A stretch of DNA of 64,000 nucleotides from Agelas oroides (GCA_949130485.1 OX422184.1:22529506-22593505), one strand, 5' to 3'; positions 29,216 through 42,358 are shown, counted from the stretch's first letter. Translations and numbers: made by a program. The notes: a model not told the origin generated them from the letters alone.

Positions 29216-30640
29216 TAACCATGAAAGTACAAGGCCGTCGAAAGCGGGGCGGCTGGGGCGGCCTGGGCCGCCCCACTTTTTCGTAAGCTTTTGAAATTTG
29301 GAACTTTGAACCTTGAATACTTTTAACGGTACTGTTTCTTTTACGCATTCATTTCTCTCTGACAGGGCTGGCGGAGCAGGTCTGGCAGACCCGGCAATCG
29401 CCAGACCAATGTTTTGACTGGGGTCTCATTACTTTCACGTCGTTTCATGTCCCCTGTTACATGACCCACGAGGGGGTGGGGTCAGGACACGAGCGCACTT
29501 GTGTCTAACTGAGGGTATTAAAACCTGCCACGAAACAGAAATGAAGATGCAGCCAACGTGAAACTTTGCCTGGAAGCTAAAACCAGTAATGTCTAATTTC
29601 CGGCCACGGACAACCTACAGGACGGTGAAACTCATCTTTGCGCTGGAGGATTGAGGCACTGTGGGATCAGCACTGAACTAAAATTTATGCAACAAAACCT
29701 GATGGAGCTGCCTTGATGCCAACCAGCCATGGCTGTGAAGATGATGAATGTGTAGATGGAAGCACAATAAGTCCTGCAACAGTATATGTGCATGTTTTTA
29801 GGACTTAGAAAAATGGAACAATTGTATTTGAGGACGAACACTGATTGGAACTTGCAGTAATATACATGTACAGTTACTTCAGAGTTCACTGCAGTATCAT
29901 TGGTACACATGGAACCAGAGCGTCCTTAGCGTTATTCCCTGGCTCCTCTAGGCCCAGCTTTTGTCAGCTGAGTGCAGCCTTGGGAATGAGGCTATAAACA
30001 GATTATCACCTGTCAGTGTGCAGTCCAGAGATTACATATGAAACTCTGTGGTGTATAGCCTGCTAGAGGCTACCAGTGATTGCAACAGTATAAGTGCATG
30101 TTGATATATATTCATTATCAGAGACTGTACTGCACTGCATACTATAACAGAAGACATACAAAAAGATATAGAGGTTTCAACAAGTTTAATCAGTCAAAGG
30201 TCAAATAATCACATCTCCCCTCACTTAGATCAACACAGTCATTGTGGGATAGTCTCGTCCCCAGACCTTGAAAACCGGAAGGAGAGTCTGCTGTTCTGAG
30301 CAACATTTCTCGTCACATGGGGTGGGGTCTATGGCATAAAGAATGTCATAGGCCTAATGACATTTTACATCCGGGACTCCAGTTTTCTGACGACTTAGAC
30401 TTCTGCATGATATGGTTTACTAAAGCTTGATAAGACCGCAACGTTTCTTGGGAAAAGCTGTGAGGTAAGTTTTTTCTACCTCCAGTTTGGTTCAAAATAC
30501 GATCGCTAATGTCATGCACATATAATTGTGCATTCTAGAATCTGATTCAAGCTCTCAGATCGGGGAGCTACCCTGCCCCATGCGACAAGAAAAGTCACTC
30601 AGAACACTAGACCCTCGCATGTGCAAGAGGGTCTGGGCAT
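29216..30640. other. Repeat-derived non-coding stretch
   Basis: It begins with a GC-rich GGCCGTCGAAAGCGGGGC segment typical of a transposon end (29232 on). It then contains the left arm of an inverted repeat and a GTCTCGTCCCCAGACC motif at 30252-30268, a lone end related to the element at 42359-42728. No gene is supported. Confidence 0.35.
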
Positions 30641-31408
30641 GAGACTAATTCACGGGGTTGACTTGACTGACACTTGGTATAGGTTCGCACTTGGCTTCCA
30701 GGTTTGCATCCAGGCTTGCCCACCACACACGGCTTCTTGCCAAGCTTTTCATCCTTGCAATGCCTTGGTGTACATGTATCTCACACAGTTCCTGGATTAT
30801 TCGCTCTCTTCCTGGTGGTCGAACAACCACTTGTGCATTCCAAAGTACACAACCATCCAGCACACTCAACTCTTGCCTCCTCTAATTCTGCTACACTCCT
30901 CCCTTTGGCTCTTGAGAAGGCCAACCATAGACCACAAACCTTGGTCCAAGTCTTGATCTGCTTGGCTGTCTAAGGTGATACAGTGTCCAAATTCTCTACA
31001 AGCAAGAGGACGTTACTAGGGATTGGATGGAATGACTGTAGGACTCTGAGGAAGTGGCAAACGGCATAGTCTTGGTAACAGGCTGGGTTGGAAGCAAACA
31101 AAATGCACAGCCTGGTTCCCAGGCCTTCTCCGGCTTGATCACTTGAGTGCACCAAATCCTGAGCTCTACTGACACTGCCACACTGTCACAGTCCACACAA
31201 GTTTACAACAGTTATCTTAACTGACTTATACCTCTAGACAGAGCTTCCATCTGACTCCTTTGAACCATCAACAGACCAAGAGTGCGTGAATAGACTCGAA
31301 CTGCGTAGACTACATGTCGAATTACCCTTTGAACCTACATATGCATGCTAGCTCCACCCACACATATCACGTGAGGGGGCATGAAACGACGTGAAAGTAT
31401 TGAGACCC
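29427..31408. repeat. Inverted repeat GTCTCAxTACTTTCACGTCG bracketing a Gypsy remnant
   Basis: About 35 bp at 29427-29462 (GGTCTCATTACTTTCACGTC) recurs inverted at 31370-31408. The right copy carries a fold-back insertion at its outer end. The pair may be the ends of a DNA element that captured or surrounds the retroelement fragment. Confidence 0.45.
30645..30869 (-). pseudogene. Ty3/Gypsy integrase zinc-binding (H2C2) fragment
   Basis: The fragment contains LDGCVLWNAQVVV, PPGRERIIQEL, CEIHVHQGIARMK and SLARSRVWWASLDANLE, the H2C2 region and start of a Gypsy-type integrase. Matching but frame-broken sequence extends on both sides (about 30600-31050, including LLLVENLDTVSP in another frame). 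No LTRs or full pol are visible, so it is an old remnant. Confidence 0.65.
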
Positions 31409-31658
31409 AGAGGAGGTCGGACATGGTTGAACTTTACTAATTAAAATGGCTAAGGTTACACTAATTGATTTTTCGTATCTCAAGAGACTAGCTCTCTCGA
31501 CTTTCACTGAGGTGGGCCCCAGTTTTCAAATCAGGAATCAAGGCCGGATCCAGTCATAGAAAAAGCTAAAAAACTTTCTACCTTGCAATATCCAAGATCA
31601 ATTAGTGTGACCTCAATTGTTTTAATTAGCAACGGTCAACCATGTCTGACCTCCTCTG
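31409..31658. mobile_element. 250-bp fold-back element with 10-bp direct repeats
   Basis: The ends AGAGGAGGTC and GACCTCCTCT start inverted arms of about 70 bp (GGACATGGTTGA..., AATTAGTGT...). The direct repeat ATTGAGACCC flanks it (31399-31408 and 31659-31668). A decayed relative is visible at about 34800-35000. Confidence 0.6.
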
Positions 31659-31669
31659 ATTGAGACCCA

Positions 31670-33650
31670 TATTATGAGGCAAGAGCGACTGCCCGATTGG
31701 TCGTCAAGTTGCACCGGAAGCGGCCACATGACCAATTAGGGCGGTACCACATGGGATTGGGTGAAAAGACAGCCTCCGTTGGGGGAGATACCGTGCGGGA
31801 TAGATAGCTGTCCGCATGTGAAGTGCGGTACCTTTGTACTGTGCGCACCGTGGCGCTTGCGAGGGCCGTGCACAGACTGCGCGCTGCGCGCCCAGCGTTT
31901 TTTCTTGAGAGGGCGAGGACTGGGAAAGGGGGCTAGAGGCGAGGATCGTAATTTTTGCCAGTTCCGCTGCTTGCACAAACGGAAAGAAACCGTGATATAA
32001 CTTAGAGGTAGGTGTGAATGGTTGTGAGTGAAACTACCGTGAATGCACCAACGTTGAACTAAACCTTTGTGACAAACATTCCTCCTAGCAGTGAGCAAGA
32101 AAGAATTGAGATTGTTCTTGATATCTAATTTGTCTACTTTTGTCTTTACTGCATGTCTTCTCAGGGGCAGGAGTAGTATATATGCAATATGCAGAATTAA
32201 GTCGTGCATGAAGGTATGTACATGCATGGGAATGGGATTTTCATTGCACCATACATATGGAGTTTGGATCCATGGTAGAATCGGGGACCCCATCCCCATT
32301 GCATATCCATGGTAGAATCGGGGACCCCATCCCCATGCATATCCATGGTGGAATCGGGGACCCCATCCCATGCATATCCATGGTAGAATCGGGGACCCCA
32401 TCCCCATATCTATGGTAGAATCGGGACCCCATCCCCATATCTATGGTAGAATCGGGGACCCCATCCCCATATTTATGGTAGAATTAGGGTCCTCATCCCT
32501 ATTCTGCAGTAGAACTGGGGATCCTATCTCCATATGTATCTATGGTCGAATTGTCAACTTCCTCTCCATATCTCTAGTAGGTTTGGGGATCCTATCTCCA
32601 TATCTATGGTCGAATTGGCAACTTCCTCTCCATATCTCTAGTAGGTTTGGGGATATGCATGGAGATGGGGTCCCTGATTCTACCATGGATATCGGGTCCC
32701 CCACTTATTGCATCCTCTCCACTATAAACATACTCGACACAGATGAGGATGTGCATGATCACTTGTAGTGCAGTTTTGTTCCAACAGAGATGCCAGAAAT
32801 TGTGTCACTGTTATGTTGTCAATGGTCAAGTGGTCCATAGTATATAGTTAGAAATCTAAGAAATGCAGCCCAACTATTTCTGAAAGGGCATTTTGTCCAG
32901 GTCACTATGTTATATCCAAGCGAATACTGCACTATATAGTTTTATGAGGAGATATACATATACATATACATATACAGTGGAGTCTCAGGTTGACCAGTTG
33001 TGACACAAAACCAATGGCAATGTCCTAGTATATACAATGGTGGGCTAGATGTTGATAAAAATTGTCATTGTGACAACCCTGTGTAGACTGTGAGATACCA
33101 CCATTATTATGAATCCACTTACAGGGTTTTGCAGAATCTTTGCAACACCCACCTGCAAGGCATTGAAGTTACCAGCTGTGTTTGGCTGATAATCAAGTGG
33201 TTGTGCATGAAGAAGATGCCACTTCCTATACAGGCACATAATTAGATAAATGGGAGTCACATCGCATGAGCATAGCCTCAGCAGCTAGTGAAAACTTTGA
33301 CTTCCATTATTGCTTTATGCATTTTGAGCAAAAATTCAGCAAAAGCTTGTATCAGCTGTGTACCAGATGTGTACCATTCTTGTGCTTTCAACATATATGT
33401 GCATTAATTGCATGTATTTACAGTCCTGAATGACTGCTTTGTTATAAATATATTGCTAAAAAGATTTTAAAGCCAAGTATCAGAGTTCATTGTTAACTGC
33501 AGTACTTTTATATATTGTTGGCCGCACCTTTGATCTTCCAACATAATGTGTCATATACAATCGGTACAAACAGATATATTGCTAGTAATACTTATATCCT
33601 TACCTAGATAATGCTGGGTGCAAGCAAGGAACATAAAAATTTCTCTCCTT
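31670..33650. other. Non-coding stretch with minisatellite
   Basis: Apart from the minisatellite at 32268-32700 there is a short (TACATA)n at about 32953-32975. No exon is supported; long open frames across the minisatellite arise from the repeat itself. Confidence 0.4.
32268..32700. repeat. Minisatellite, about 36-bp unit
   Basis: About 12 copies of a unit based on CCATGGTAGAATCGGGGACC plus CCATCCCCATGCATAT occur. Early copies are nearly identical and later ones degrade. The last piece is inverted (GGGGTCCCTGATTCTACCAT). Repeat-derived open frames exist on both strands and are not taken as genes. Confidence 0.75.
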
Positions 33651-33654
33651 CAGC

Positions 33655-36512
33655 ATGGATGCTAAAGTTAATGAAGAGACACCAGAGGCCAAAACAATGC
33701 GGAAACACTATGCTGACCTCACTAAAGCAATACAAGACCCATTGGGACTAGCAGCAGAACTCTATTCAGCAGATGTAATTGCTAAAAAGGTTCTTGATTC
33801 AACAATAGAATCCAGTCATACTAAAGTTGAGAAAACGATGCACCTACTGCAAGCAGTGAGTGGTCAGATTGCAATCAATCCTGAAGATTTTTGTTGCTTT
33901 CTTGCTGTTATGAGGAAGGACTCTTCACTGCAAGCTGCAGCTGAACTCATAAGTTCCACTTACCGTAAGTGATTGTATTCATAGTATGTAGGTATATGTT
34001 AAGCATGCATAGCTATAGCATAGTATAGTACCTAGCCTCGTTCCCAGGCCCGAAGAGGAGTAGGAAGAGAAAGGGCCTGGTTTCAGCCGTTTGCGCATGC
34101 GCTTAATTGCGGTGGAATTCCACCACCTCCGCATACTATTGATATACTTTCGTACACTTGTGACGCCAATATTGATACTAAGCGCTACACTGTCCGTAGA
34201 TTTATCATAGCAGCATATGGCATGCAAAGAAACTCACTCGATTGTACTCATCCAGCGGCTGATTTGAAGCTATAAACGGAAAGTGTAAGCTCCCTTGGAG
34301 TTGGTTGACGAGAAGAAGAGGCTACCTACCAATAAAACCATCGCAAGAGGTAACTTGGGCTTCCATTGCACTTCTGTCTGCCCTTTCTGCTAGAAATCTT
34401 CATTGATAAGCAGCACAAGGCTGTTGGCCAAGGCGATGAGATAAAAGCTACTCAGGGTAGCTAGCTAGGCAGGTTTGATACGGTGGATAGGGACGTCATG
34501 CAACCAACCAACTGTGTGACTTTGAAGGCGTCATTAGCACCCTCCCCCTGATCAACACGTGGTTAAATCCGAGATAATTAAGCGCATGCGCGAACGGCTG
34601 AAACCAGGCCCTTCCTCTTCCTTCTCCTCTTCGGGCCTGGGAATGAGGCTACATAGTACCTTATTGACACATAAATCTGCTGAAATTATACAGTAAGTGA
34701 TTGCAATGATTACATAGATTCCATCATTGCTCAAATACTAAGTTAGACATTTTCAGAATTCTGTCACACAGTTTATGGCAAGTCAACTTACTGGTCACTA
34801 TAGGCTCACCATTGATACCTCTAGTCCAGAGGAAGTATAACATGATTGAACTCTATGTATCTAAACTCTCTTGACTTTTACTGAGATTGAGGGGTCCCAC
34901 TTTTCTAATTAAGATTCATGATCTTGGTCATACAAAAGTAAAAGAAGCTTCCAATATTAGTGATGACAAGCGTCAACCATGTCTCCCATCTTTGATTTCT
35001 TGAAGACTGAAGGCCCAGGAACAATGCTGTCTCAAGGCCATATCCTTGCTTCCAGACCTCTGTCAGAGCTTAACTGCTACTAGTGAAGAGAATGACCATC
35101 ACATGCAAACAATGTTACAGCATAATACACTATAATTATGGGCATTCATAGTTATTGCTTTCTACAGGCCACCTGTATCAAGGAGACTCCAGTAACACTG
35201 AAGATGACAACTTAATGTATCCCAAGCGCCTAAAGCTAGAGGAAGAACACACATCCATGAGAATAAAATGCAATGACATCTGGCTGAGTTGGAAACGATG
35301 TTGTCCTATTCCGGAGACAATAACAAGTGGCACAGTTGTTGTCATTGGGAGTAAAGTATATGTTAATCAATATTTTTCGCACAAAATCTATGAATATGAA
35401 ACATCAAAGAACACTTGGTCCAATGAGATTTTGTGTCCCCGAAAAGAGTTTTGTTTGGCAGCTCCAGAAGAAATGATAACACTTGTAGGTGGTGGTAAAT
35501 GTATTCTTTTAAGTCTTGTAGACAATGATTCGAAGGCTGGAACAAAACAATGGTCCAAATTATACAAACCAATGCAAAAGTCTAGGTCGAGACCAGCTAC
35601 TGCTTCTAATAGCAGTTATTTTGTTGTAGCTGGAGGTGACAAACCAGCAACAGTAGAAGTGATGGAACTTAGCACAAAAGAATGGTATGGCCCACTCACC
35701 TCTTTGCCCAAAAATGATGGCTTTATTGGTAGTGCAACTATCATTGGAGACAATCTTTACTTGACGTTCCATCATTTTAGTGTTCGGTCTTGCTGTCCTA
35801 TTGTTACATGCTCATTAGCAAAACTTGTTGAGAATGACAAGTCTAATACAACTCAAAGCATTGTCAGGCCTTTGCTGTGGCAGAAACTCCCAGAGGGCCC
35901 TCCCTTATACAGGCCAAGGACAGTGCAGCTATGTGGAAATCTATTAGCTATTGGTGGTTATGTCACTGAAGCCTACAACTATCACGAAGAGAAGACAGTG
36001 TTTATGTGTAAAGGTTCTGCATATATTTACGATGAACAGAAGGGTGAATGGACTTTTGTCTGCCAACTACCAAGCAAAAATGGTTATCCAGATCATTCCT
36101 TCGCAGTAGCAAGTTTAAGTGAGGATAAAATTATTGTTATGGGAGGAACTCAGTATAGGGATGACAAAAATGCTGCAAAACCTCCTTATTCTGACATTGT
36201 ACATGAGGGGACTGTATGTATGCACTAGTACTCATATTAGACATAGTATAGTTCTTGGTTGATTGTTCATGTAGTAAACCATAATCTAAAATGACTAATC
36301 TGCCATTAATTATCCTTGTTCTGTGAATCTTGCAACAGTGCATGCATACATGTTCAGTCCTGTATAAATGTGCGACCTTGATTTTTATATAATATAATAT
36401 ATTATCACACATTAATGGAACATTGATTTATACATTGCAGGGTGTAGTCCTGCATGTGTACTCATACAAAGATTTATTTGTGTGCACACAAAAACAACTC
36501 AGAGACTGTTGA
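33655..36512 (+). CDS. CARD-like (death-fold) plus kelch-repeat protein
   Basis: Three exons: 33655-33964, 35168-36213, 36441-36512, all GT-AG and in phase (1428 nt, 475 aa). Exon 1 encodes about 100 helical residues (MRKHYADLTKAIQDPLGLA, HLLQAVSGQIAINPEDF, FLAVMRKDSS) resembling CARD/death-fold domains of sponge proteins. Exon 2 opens with an acidic linker and KRLKLEEE, then kelch-type repeats (VVVIGSKVYV, YFVVAGGDKPATVEVMEL, LLAIGGYVTEA, DKIIVMGGT). Kelch propellers bind proteins and CARD domains form signalling oligomers, so a cytoplasmic adaptor is inferred. There is no signal peptide. The start ATG is preceded by an in-frame-unrelated AT-rich leader. The last exon is short and the least certain part. 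Confidence 0.7.
34033..34651. mobile_element. 619-bp inverted-repeat element TAGCCTCGTTCCCAGGCC in intron 1
   Basis: The element starts TAGCCTCGTTCCCAGGCC and ends GGCCTGGGAATGAGGCTA, with inner arms (GAAACCAGGCCC, CATGCGCTTAATT) also inverted. Flanking 9-mers TATAGTACC and CATAGTACC differ at one base, consistent with a 9-bp target duplication. It lies in intron 1 of the CARD-kelch gene. Confidence 0.7.
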
Positions 36513-38449
36513 TAATTGAAATACACAATATTGAATTGCACCATTTCCAGGTGCACATGCTGATGAATGAGTTGTTGAGTTGTCTGAATCTCCTATTTGG
36601 GTGATTTGATGTGGCTCCTACCAATAGTGTGTAAAAGGAGCAACAAAGCTGTCAATTGATCACTAAAAAAGTTGAACTGAAGAAAGCAAGCACTTGTGTG
36701 AGTGTTCCATACTTGGTAGCTATATCGTATGAAAGTACTGTATGTAGGCGTGAGTATTGTGAAACAGAAGGTGTGCTGATCTACAAGATTGGAAGACAAT
36801 CAAGACCTTACGGAATTTATGTTATTGGTTGTAGGATTATAGATATCATATCAGCAACATGCCTACTAGGGCTATTATCATCTTGTATGTGGCAATCCTT
36901 TTTAATGGTAATCAAGCATTGGCCATTGCCGTCACACCCGCTGGTGTGCATTGCTCTCTATGGGAATAGATAATTTGAAGCAGGTAACTATATCAGGAAG
37001 CTCTCTCTGCTAGCTAATGCACAGCTTCCATGGTACGTAAAAATGGAGCCCCCAAAATTGCTTCCCCCTGGAACAATTTTTTGATAATTTAACACCCCCT
37101 GCAACATATTTTACTCCCCTTAATAAAAAAATTGGACCACCTCCCAGAAATACGTTAGGGGGGCCTAATTTTGTAAGTGAAATATGTTCCATTGTTCTAC
37201 TATTATTTCTGTATTCGAACTGAAAACATTTTCATTTCACAATCAAGGCAGTGCCTGAGGTGTGCTCGCATCTTCGACTGGTCAGAAACCTGAAATTACA
37301 TAGACATAAATAAGCTTAAAAACATGCAATTTGCAGTATACCAGTTGGGACATGTATCACTGTAAAAATGTTATTTAAGTTAGTTCAAACCCTTATTCTG
37401 GTTATTTCAGTTGACTGTGACTAGTACACTAAGAGTTTCAAGGAATGCTTCCGTTTTCCGAACATTTTGAATTCAAACCCAGCTTGAGAAGCTCCTTATG
37501 AAAGACTTACTATCAACATTTCTGGAAGAGGATTAGTTACATATACTGATATCAGGAATGTGGCACAATACGGCTTCTGGAGAAAAAGTTTTAACTAAAC
37601 AGAAGATAGTAGTTTAGAAACCTACTTAGCAAGCATTCCTTGGACTTCAAATAATTACTACACAAGTGTAACTGAGATGACATACAACAAGGCTAAATTA
37701 CGTAACACAGTTTTTTTTGGTTTGTGTTTGTGTTTTGTTGTGTTTATGGTGTATCTCTTAAGTAGCCATGTCACAGGTGCATTGGCAATGACTAATTAAC
37801 TATAACTATGTCCTCATTTATAGAATGCATTTTATTAAGTATCAGAATAATGATCTAGATGACACTGGACAACACATTGATTCCATGCAGGGGGAAGAAA
37901 TACAGTAGATGAAAAAGAGAGATATATACAGCTACTTGATCATTTTAAATTGCAAGTGCTCATGTGACCAAGGAGTTAAATTCCAGTGGCTAAGTTACGA
38001 CATAGAAATTAATTATAGTGATGTCACATACAGAGAAATTGGAATCTAGCTAAATGTCAGACATAGAATCAACACTTTGCGAAGCACTGCAAACTGTTGA
38101 CAATAGACTGAAAGAATGTGTGCAACAACCTATCATGTATACAAAGTCATGCAGTCTTCTAGTAACCATAGTCATGATCAAGTAGGTATTCACTGCATGT
38201 AGCTCAAGATGCCCTTCATCACTACCACAGCCAAAGCTTAATGACCTCAACTGGTGCACCAGTACCCTTAGGAACAAGACTATATGTTGGGCATGTGTAG
38301 TATGTAATTCAGTAACTAATTCATTTTGTGGTAAAAGTTAATTGGATCACTGGGAGATTTGCTGTGCATACATATATCAGCAGACCACAAAGTCCACAAT
38401 AAAAATTTAGTTGGCTATACATGTGTACATTGTAAACTGCTATACTTGA
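36513..38449. other. Intergenic stretch without assigned features
   Basis: AT-rich sequence lies between the kelch gene and the next coding region. Two short open frames (36656-36973, 37010-37192) show no recognisable domain. I see nothing else in it. Confidence 0.4.
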
Positions 38450-38473
38450 TTGGCTTTAGAGAGAACTATAGTA

Positions 38474-39385
38474 ATGGGAAATGTTCATGCTAAAGAAGAA
38501 AGGAAGCACGTAAACAAAAGGTATGACTTGCGTAAGAGAAAGCCCCAGAAACTAGTGAAAAGTGACAAAGGTGAACAGGCTGAGGAGGAACAAGATGCAG
38601 TGTTCAAACATGGATGTCATGTTGAAATTCAAGTGGGAAAGAAGCATAAAAGATCTTCTGAAGGTGAATCGCAGCTAAGCGTTACTGCAATAGGTCAGAG
38701 ATGAAGACAGAAGAAGTGTTGAAGGCTGATAGTGCTAACAATAATGATGTTCCAGATACACAATACAACCCTGTCACATCAAATAACTTGTATCATGATC
38801 TTATTGAAGAAACCAAGGCTACAGTGGAAAAGAAAGAGAAAAGCAACCCCAGTGATTGCTCTGTTGTGATCATTGAGGATGCCAGTGTGAATGATGCCTT
38901 CTGCAATGCTAAATATCGTCTTGTTGACATCAGGTATCAAAAAGTGACGAATTCAAGAAGAAGATTGCTCTCTAGAAAGCACAGCCACTTCAAGAACGAT
39001 TCTAATGATAAGTCAGTACGGGTTTGCTTTCAACAGAAATGTCACAGACACGGCTACTGTTAGTTTTGGCACAACTAAGGGGTACACCCTGGGAGTGCTT
39101 GCTGGGGTGAGTGCAGGTCCACCTGGAGGTGAAGTTCGGTTTGGAGTTGGCGGTAGCTACAGTAACTTTAAGAGTTATGGAGAGATTGTCTCACACCAAG
39201 TATCAAAGAACTTGAGTGCTGAGGTGGAGATTGCGCCCAAGCAAAGTGTAACTGCAGTGGAAGAAGTTCACTGCACGGAGTATGAAACAGTATGTACACT
39301 AGATATTATGATTCGTGCCAATCATCAATTGAAGTATAGAATAAATGCCAGGAAGTCCAACCAGATTGACAGTATTGAAGCATAG
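38474..39385 (+). pseudogene. Frame-split gene with aerolysin-type beta-rich pore-forming module
   Basis: A first frame (from 38474, MGNVHAKEE) is basic and charged and stops at 38702. A second frame (38701-39063) is acidic and ends with FKNDSNDK. A third frame (from about 39005) reads GFAFNRNVTDTATVSFG, TLGVLAGVSAG, FKSYGEIVSHQV and KQSVTAVEEV. The Ser/Thr-alternating beta pattern is like the membrane-spanning region of aerolysin/ETX-MTX2 family proteins, common in invertebrates for defence or digestion. Whether the two frame changes are introns, sequence errors or true lesions is unresolved, so it is marked as probably broken. Family assignment is tentative. Confidence 0.4.
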
Positions 39386-41082
39386 TCAAGAGAGCCTTGA
39401 GAAACCGACAACTTTGAAAATGACAACTATAGAAATAGATGGTGAGGAATATGTCTGCTTTCAATGTGACTGTGAATGCATTATTGAGGAACATGAGCAC
39501 ACACTTAACATCAAGCCAGAAGAATGCTCTCAAGACAAAGTTCCACATGAAAAAGCACTGCAGTCAAGATTCCACGTTTTACCAACTAGTGTTTTTGTAG
39601 TAGTACTGACTCTACGGCTACACATATTTGCTAAGTTTCAAATGTTGAAAAGAGTTATGTTGTTTTGTTTTGGATTTTGGATTAGCACAACAGAAAACTA
39701 GCTAGTGTAGCTAAATATAATTATGCATGCATTCTTTCTTATCAGTTAGCACATGAGCTATGTAAATTATTTTCATGCATGATGTATTTTATGCTCACAG
39801 GTAGCTATACAAGCTTTTTGAGCAATAACCTTACCAGTCTGTCTATACTAAAAAAGTGCTTTGGTTACTGTAACCAGGTCATCTGATTTGAGCTCAGGGT
39901 AACCCAATATCAGTTTTTCAAGTTTGAAAGTCGCATTGACTAACATTGAGTATACAATGTGCATTGGAGGAAAACTGACTAGCCATAGGGTAATAATTTA
40001 GGCAGCCCCATACAAGACAGACAAAAGCTGATGTTATACAGTAAATAAGGCTGGTATAGTAAGGCAAGAACAAATGCCAAGCAGAATAAGATTTTACAGG
40101 CACACTAAGAAGGATAAACGAAACTTAAGAGTTACAACTGACCATTCAATAGCTACATATCTGGCATATTTGTCGTAACCATAGAACCAAGGCCATTCTT
40201 CGGGGACAAGCAATTTATGATCAAAGCAATGCAAAGTCTTCGATTTCCTGACTGCATTCCTGGTGTCTCTATCATTACTATGCAGCAAAACCTCTTGCAG
40301 AAATGCTGATAATAGGTCTTCTGCTTCTCAACCAACGTGATGCTCAGAAGACTCTTTGGAAGCATCCTTGCCACGTTGTCATGACAGGCAAGTGATGCTG
40401 TGTTCTGGCAGTAGTCCTTCACCAACAGCATGCTGGGCACGAGACTATCCGGCCGAGGATCTATAGGACATTCATTCAGTCTTCGTGAAATATTTAAATG
40501 TACTCATTTAAAATTTACGGCATATGGCCACAAGCAAGCATATAAGCCCACTCAGGCAAGCTTTGCACACACAAGTAGCCAACCATCACATTCAACGAGC
40601 TAGAAAATCTTTTTAATGTGTTTGTTTTTTCCGAGCATAGCCGCACCCCAAGTGGAAAGAAAACTGACTGGAGTGCAGGTGGTAACTGCATCCCAAGTGC
40701 AAGTATCGGGCGTAGGTGGTAGGCCATTTCATCCTGCCCATAACAGACTGTTGAGCAGATCCACTAGAGGCACACACTTCCAGGGGCATGGTGAGCAAGT
40801 AGTAAGGGCATAAACTTTGGCTAAGAGAAATCCACTAACTACACATAGTGTGCATGGAAGCCTGGCTAGATTAGGGCAAAAGTGGAACAGGGAACAGGGG
40901 ACTGGAGTTTAGTGCACATAGTGATTGGGTGCATATAGAGTGAAGTGAAGCTTACCATGTAGAAGAGGGGTGCTAATAGGTGGTAATTGAAGCCATGTAG
41001 AGGCAAGATGATACAAAGGCAACCAACTTTCTGGGCCATGCTACTGTTGTATGCATGTATATCTAAATTGCACAGACAGTGG

Positions 41083-41203
41083 CGTAGGAAAGACTTTTTG
41101 ATTGGGGGGCGCACAGTTTGAAACTACACACAGAGTAGTGAGCTGAAAACTTGGGGGGGGGTGGGCACATGCCCCCAGTGCCCCCCCGATTCCTACGCCT
41201 ATG
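41083..41203. mobile_element. Short TGGCGTAGGAA inverted-repeat element
   Basis: The left end GGCGTAGGAA and right end TTCCTACGCC enclose about 120 bp, including G-rich and C-rich inverted tracts. A longer member with the same termini is at 60440-60975. Confidence 0.5.
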
Positions 41204-42077
41204 ACAGAAAATAAGAACATGCTACTGAGGGACATCAGTCTGTGTTGTAAATAACCACCGTTGCCATCAAAAGCACTGTGGAGGCATGGGATGTGCTGTA
41301 GTGCAGCAAGTTTGTAGCGAAGTGCATGCACACTTCACTTAAGTATGAAAGTGACTTGTAGCTCAGTGTGGCTGTGCTGTATCGGTTGTCTGCTACCTGA
41401 AAGTTGTAGCTAATAGACCTAGCTTGTTAACAGTGTACCTACCTTAGTTATTATACAAGGCTCCAGGATGAAGTTTAGTATGGTCATTGAAGTGTCAACA
41501 TTTTTGATCATAATTCAGGTTGGCAGTAGTTTAAAAAAAAATCGAACATTCTTGTTTTTAGCAAATGTAAGTACCTTCATGCTAAGATAGGTAGTTTGGG
41601 CACTGTAAAATCCTGTGTCACACACACACACATACACACACTCACATACGTAAACAGGGAGCGTGGGCGTAATCCAGAGGAGTAGCTACACCACAACAAA
41701 GCAAGGGTTGCTGAAGGGCAGACAGGATGTACCCAGCAACTGGCTATGAAGTGTACATAGTAACATAGATACTAGTAAGATGCTGAATCCACGTAAGCTG
41801 CACTAAGTCTGATGCCATATATACTTACCAGCTCAGTAAGCTAACAAGTGTGCCTAGTTCACACTTCACGTACACACGTTAATCACATGCAGTGGCGGAT
41901 TTAGAAGTTTAGAAAGGGGGGTTCAGCCACTAGTGTGCGAAGTGCAGCCAAAAATTTTTGGGTTGCCACGCCCACTTCTGGTCACGTGAATGCGTTCATA
42001 ACGCACTAATTATTGTCTGACCTGAGTATTGAAGGCCGGTATTGAGTACCGACTGGTAGCTAGCTAGTGAGTTGTTA

Positions 42078-42340
42078 ACCCTCGGCGCGCATGCGCGACG
42101 AGGGTTACAGTAGTTGTCCTGTGTGTCTGTGTGTGTGTCTGTGTGTCGGTTTTCTGTATTCTGCCTTCTCGCGCTTTTAGGTGTCCAACGAGAGGTATCA
42201 GCGGCTACAGCAAGGAAAATGCAGTAGAAGTAAAAGCCGTTTGCTCTAAAACTGCTTAGTTCAAAAGTTAGAAGCGTTATAAACTTACCGCGACTAAGTC
42301 AGCCATTTTCTTCACGTGCAATGTTTCCCGTTTCCGTATG
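42078..42340 (+). repeat. Dispersed repeat, copy 2
   Basis: Inverse copy of 17990-18256. It starts AACCCTCGGCGCGC with a palindrome, then GTGTGTCTGTGTGT and ACGAGAGGTATCAGCGG. Confidence 0.55.
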
Positions 42341-42358
42341 GGATGGCATAAGTTCACA

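Noticed and set aside
31736-32407. 223-residue open frame with repeated GMGSPILPW
   Set aside because: The frame runs through the 36-bp minisatellite, whose unit length is a multiple of three; both strands are open for the same reason.
40094-40440. Two overlapping minus-strand frames of 64 and 95 residues
   Set aside because: No recognisable motif, no clear splice sites and no counterpart elsewhere in the window.
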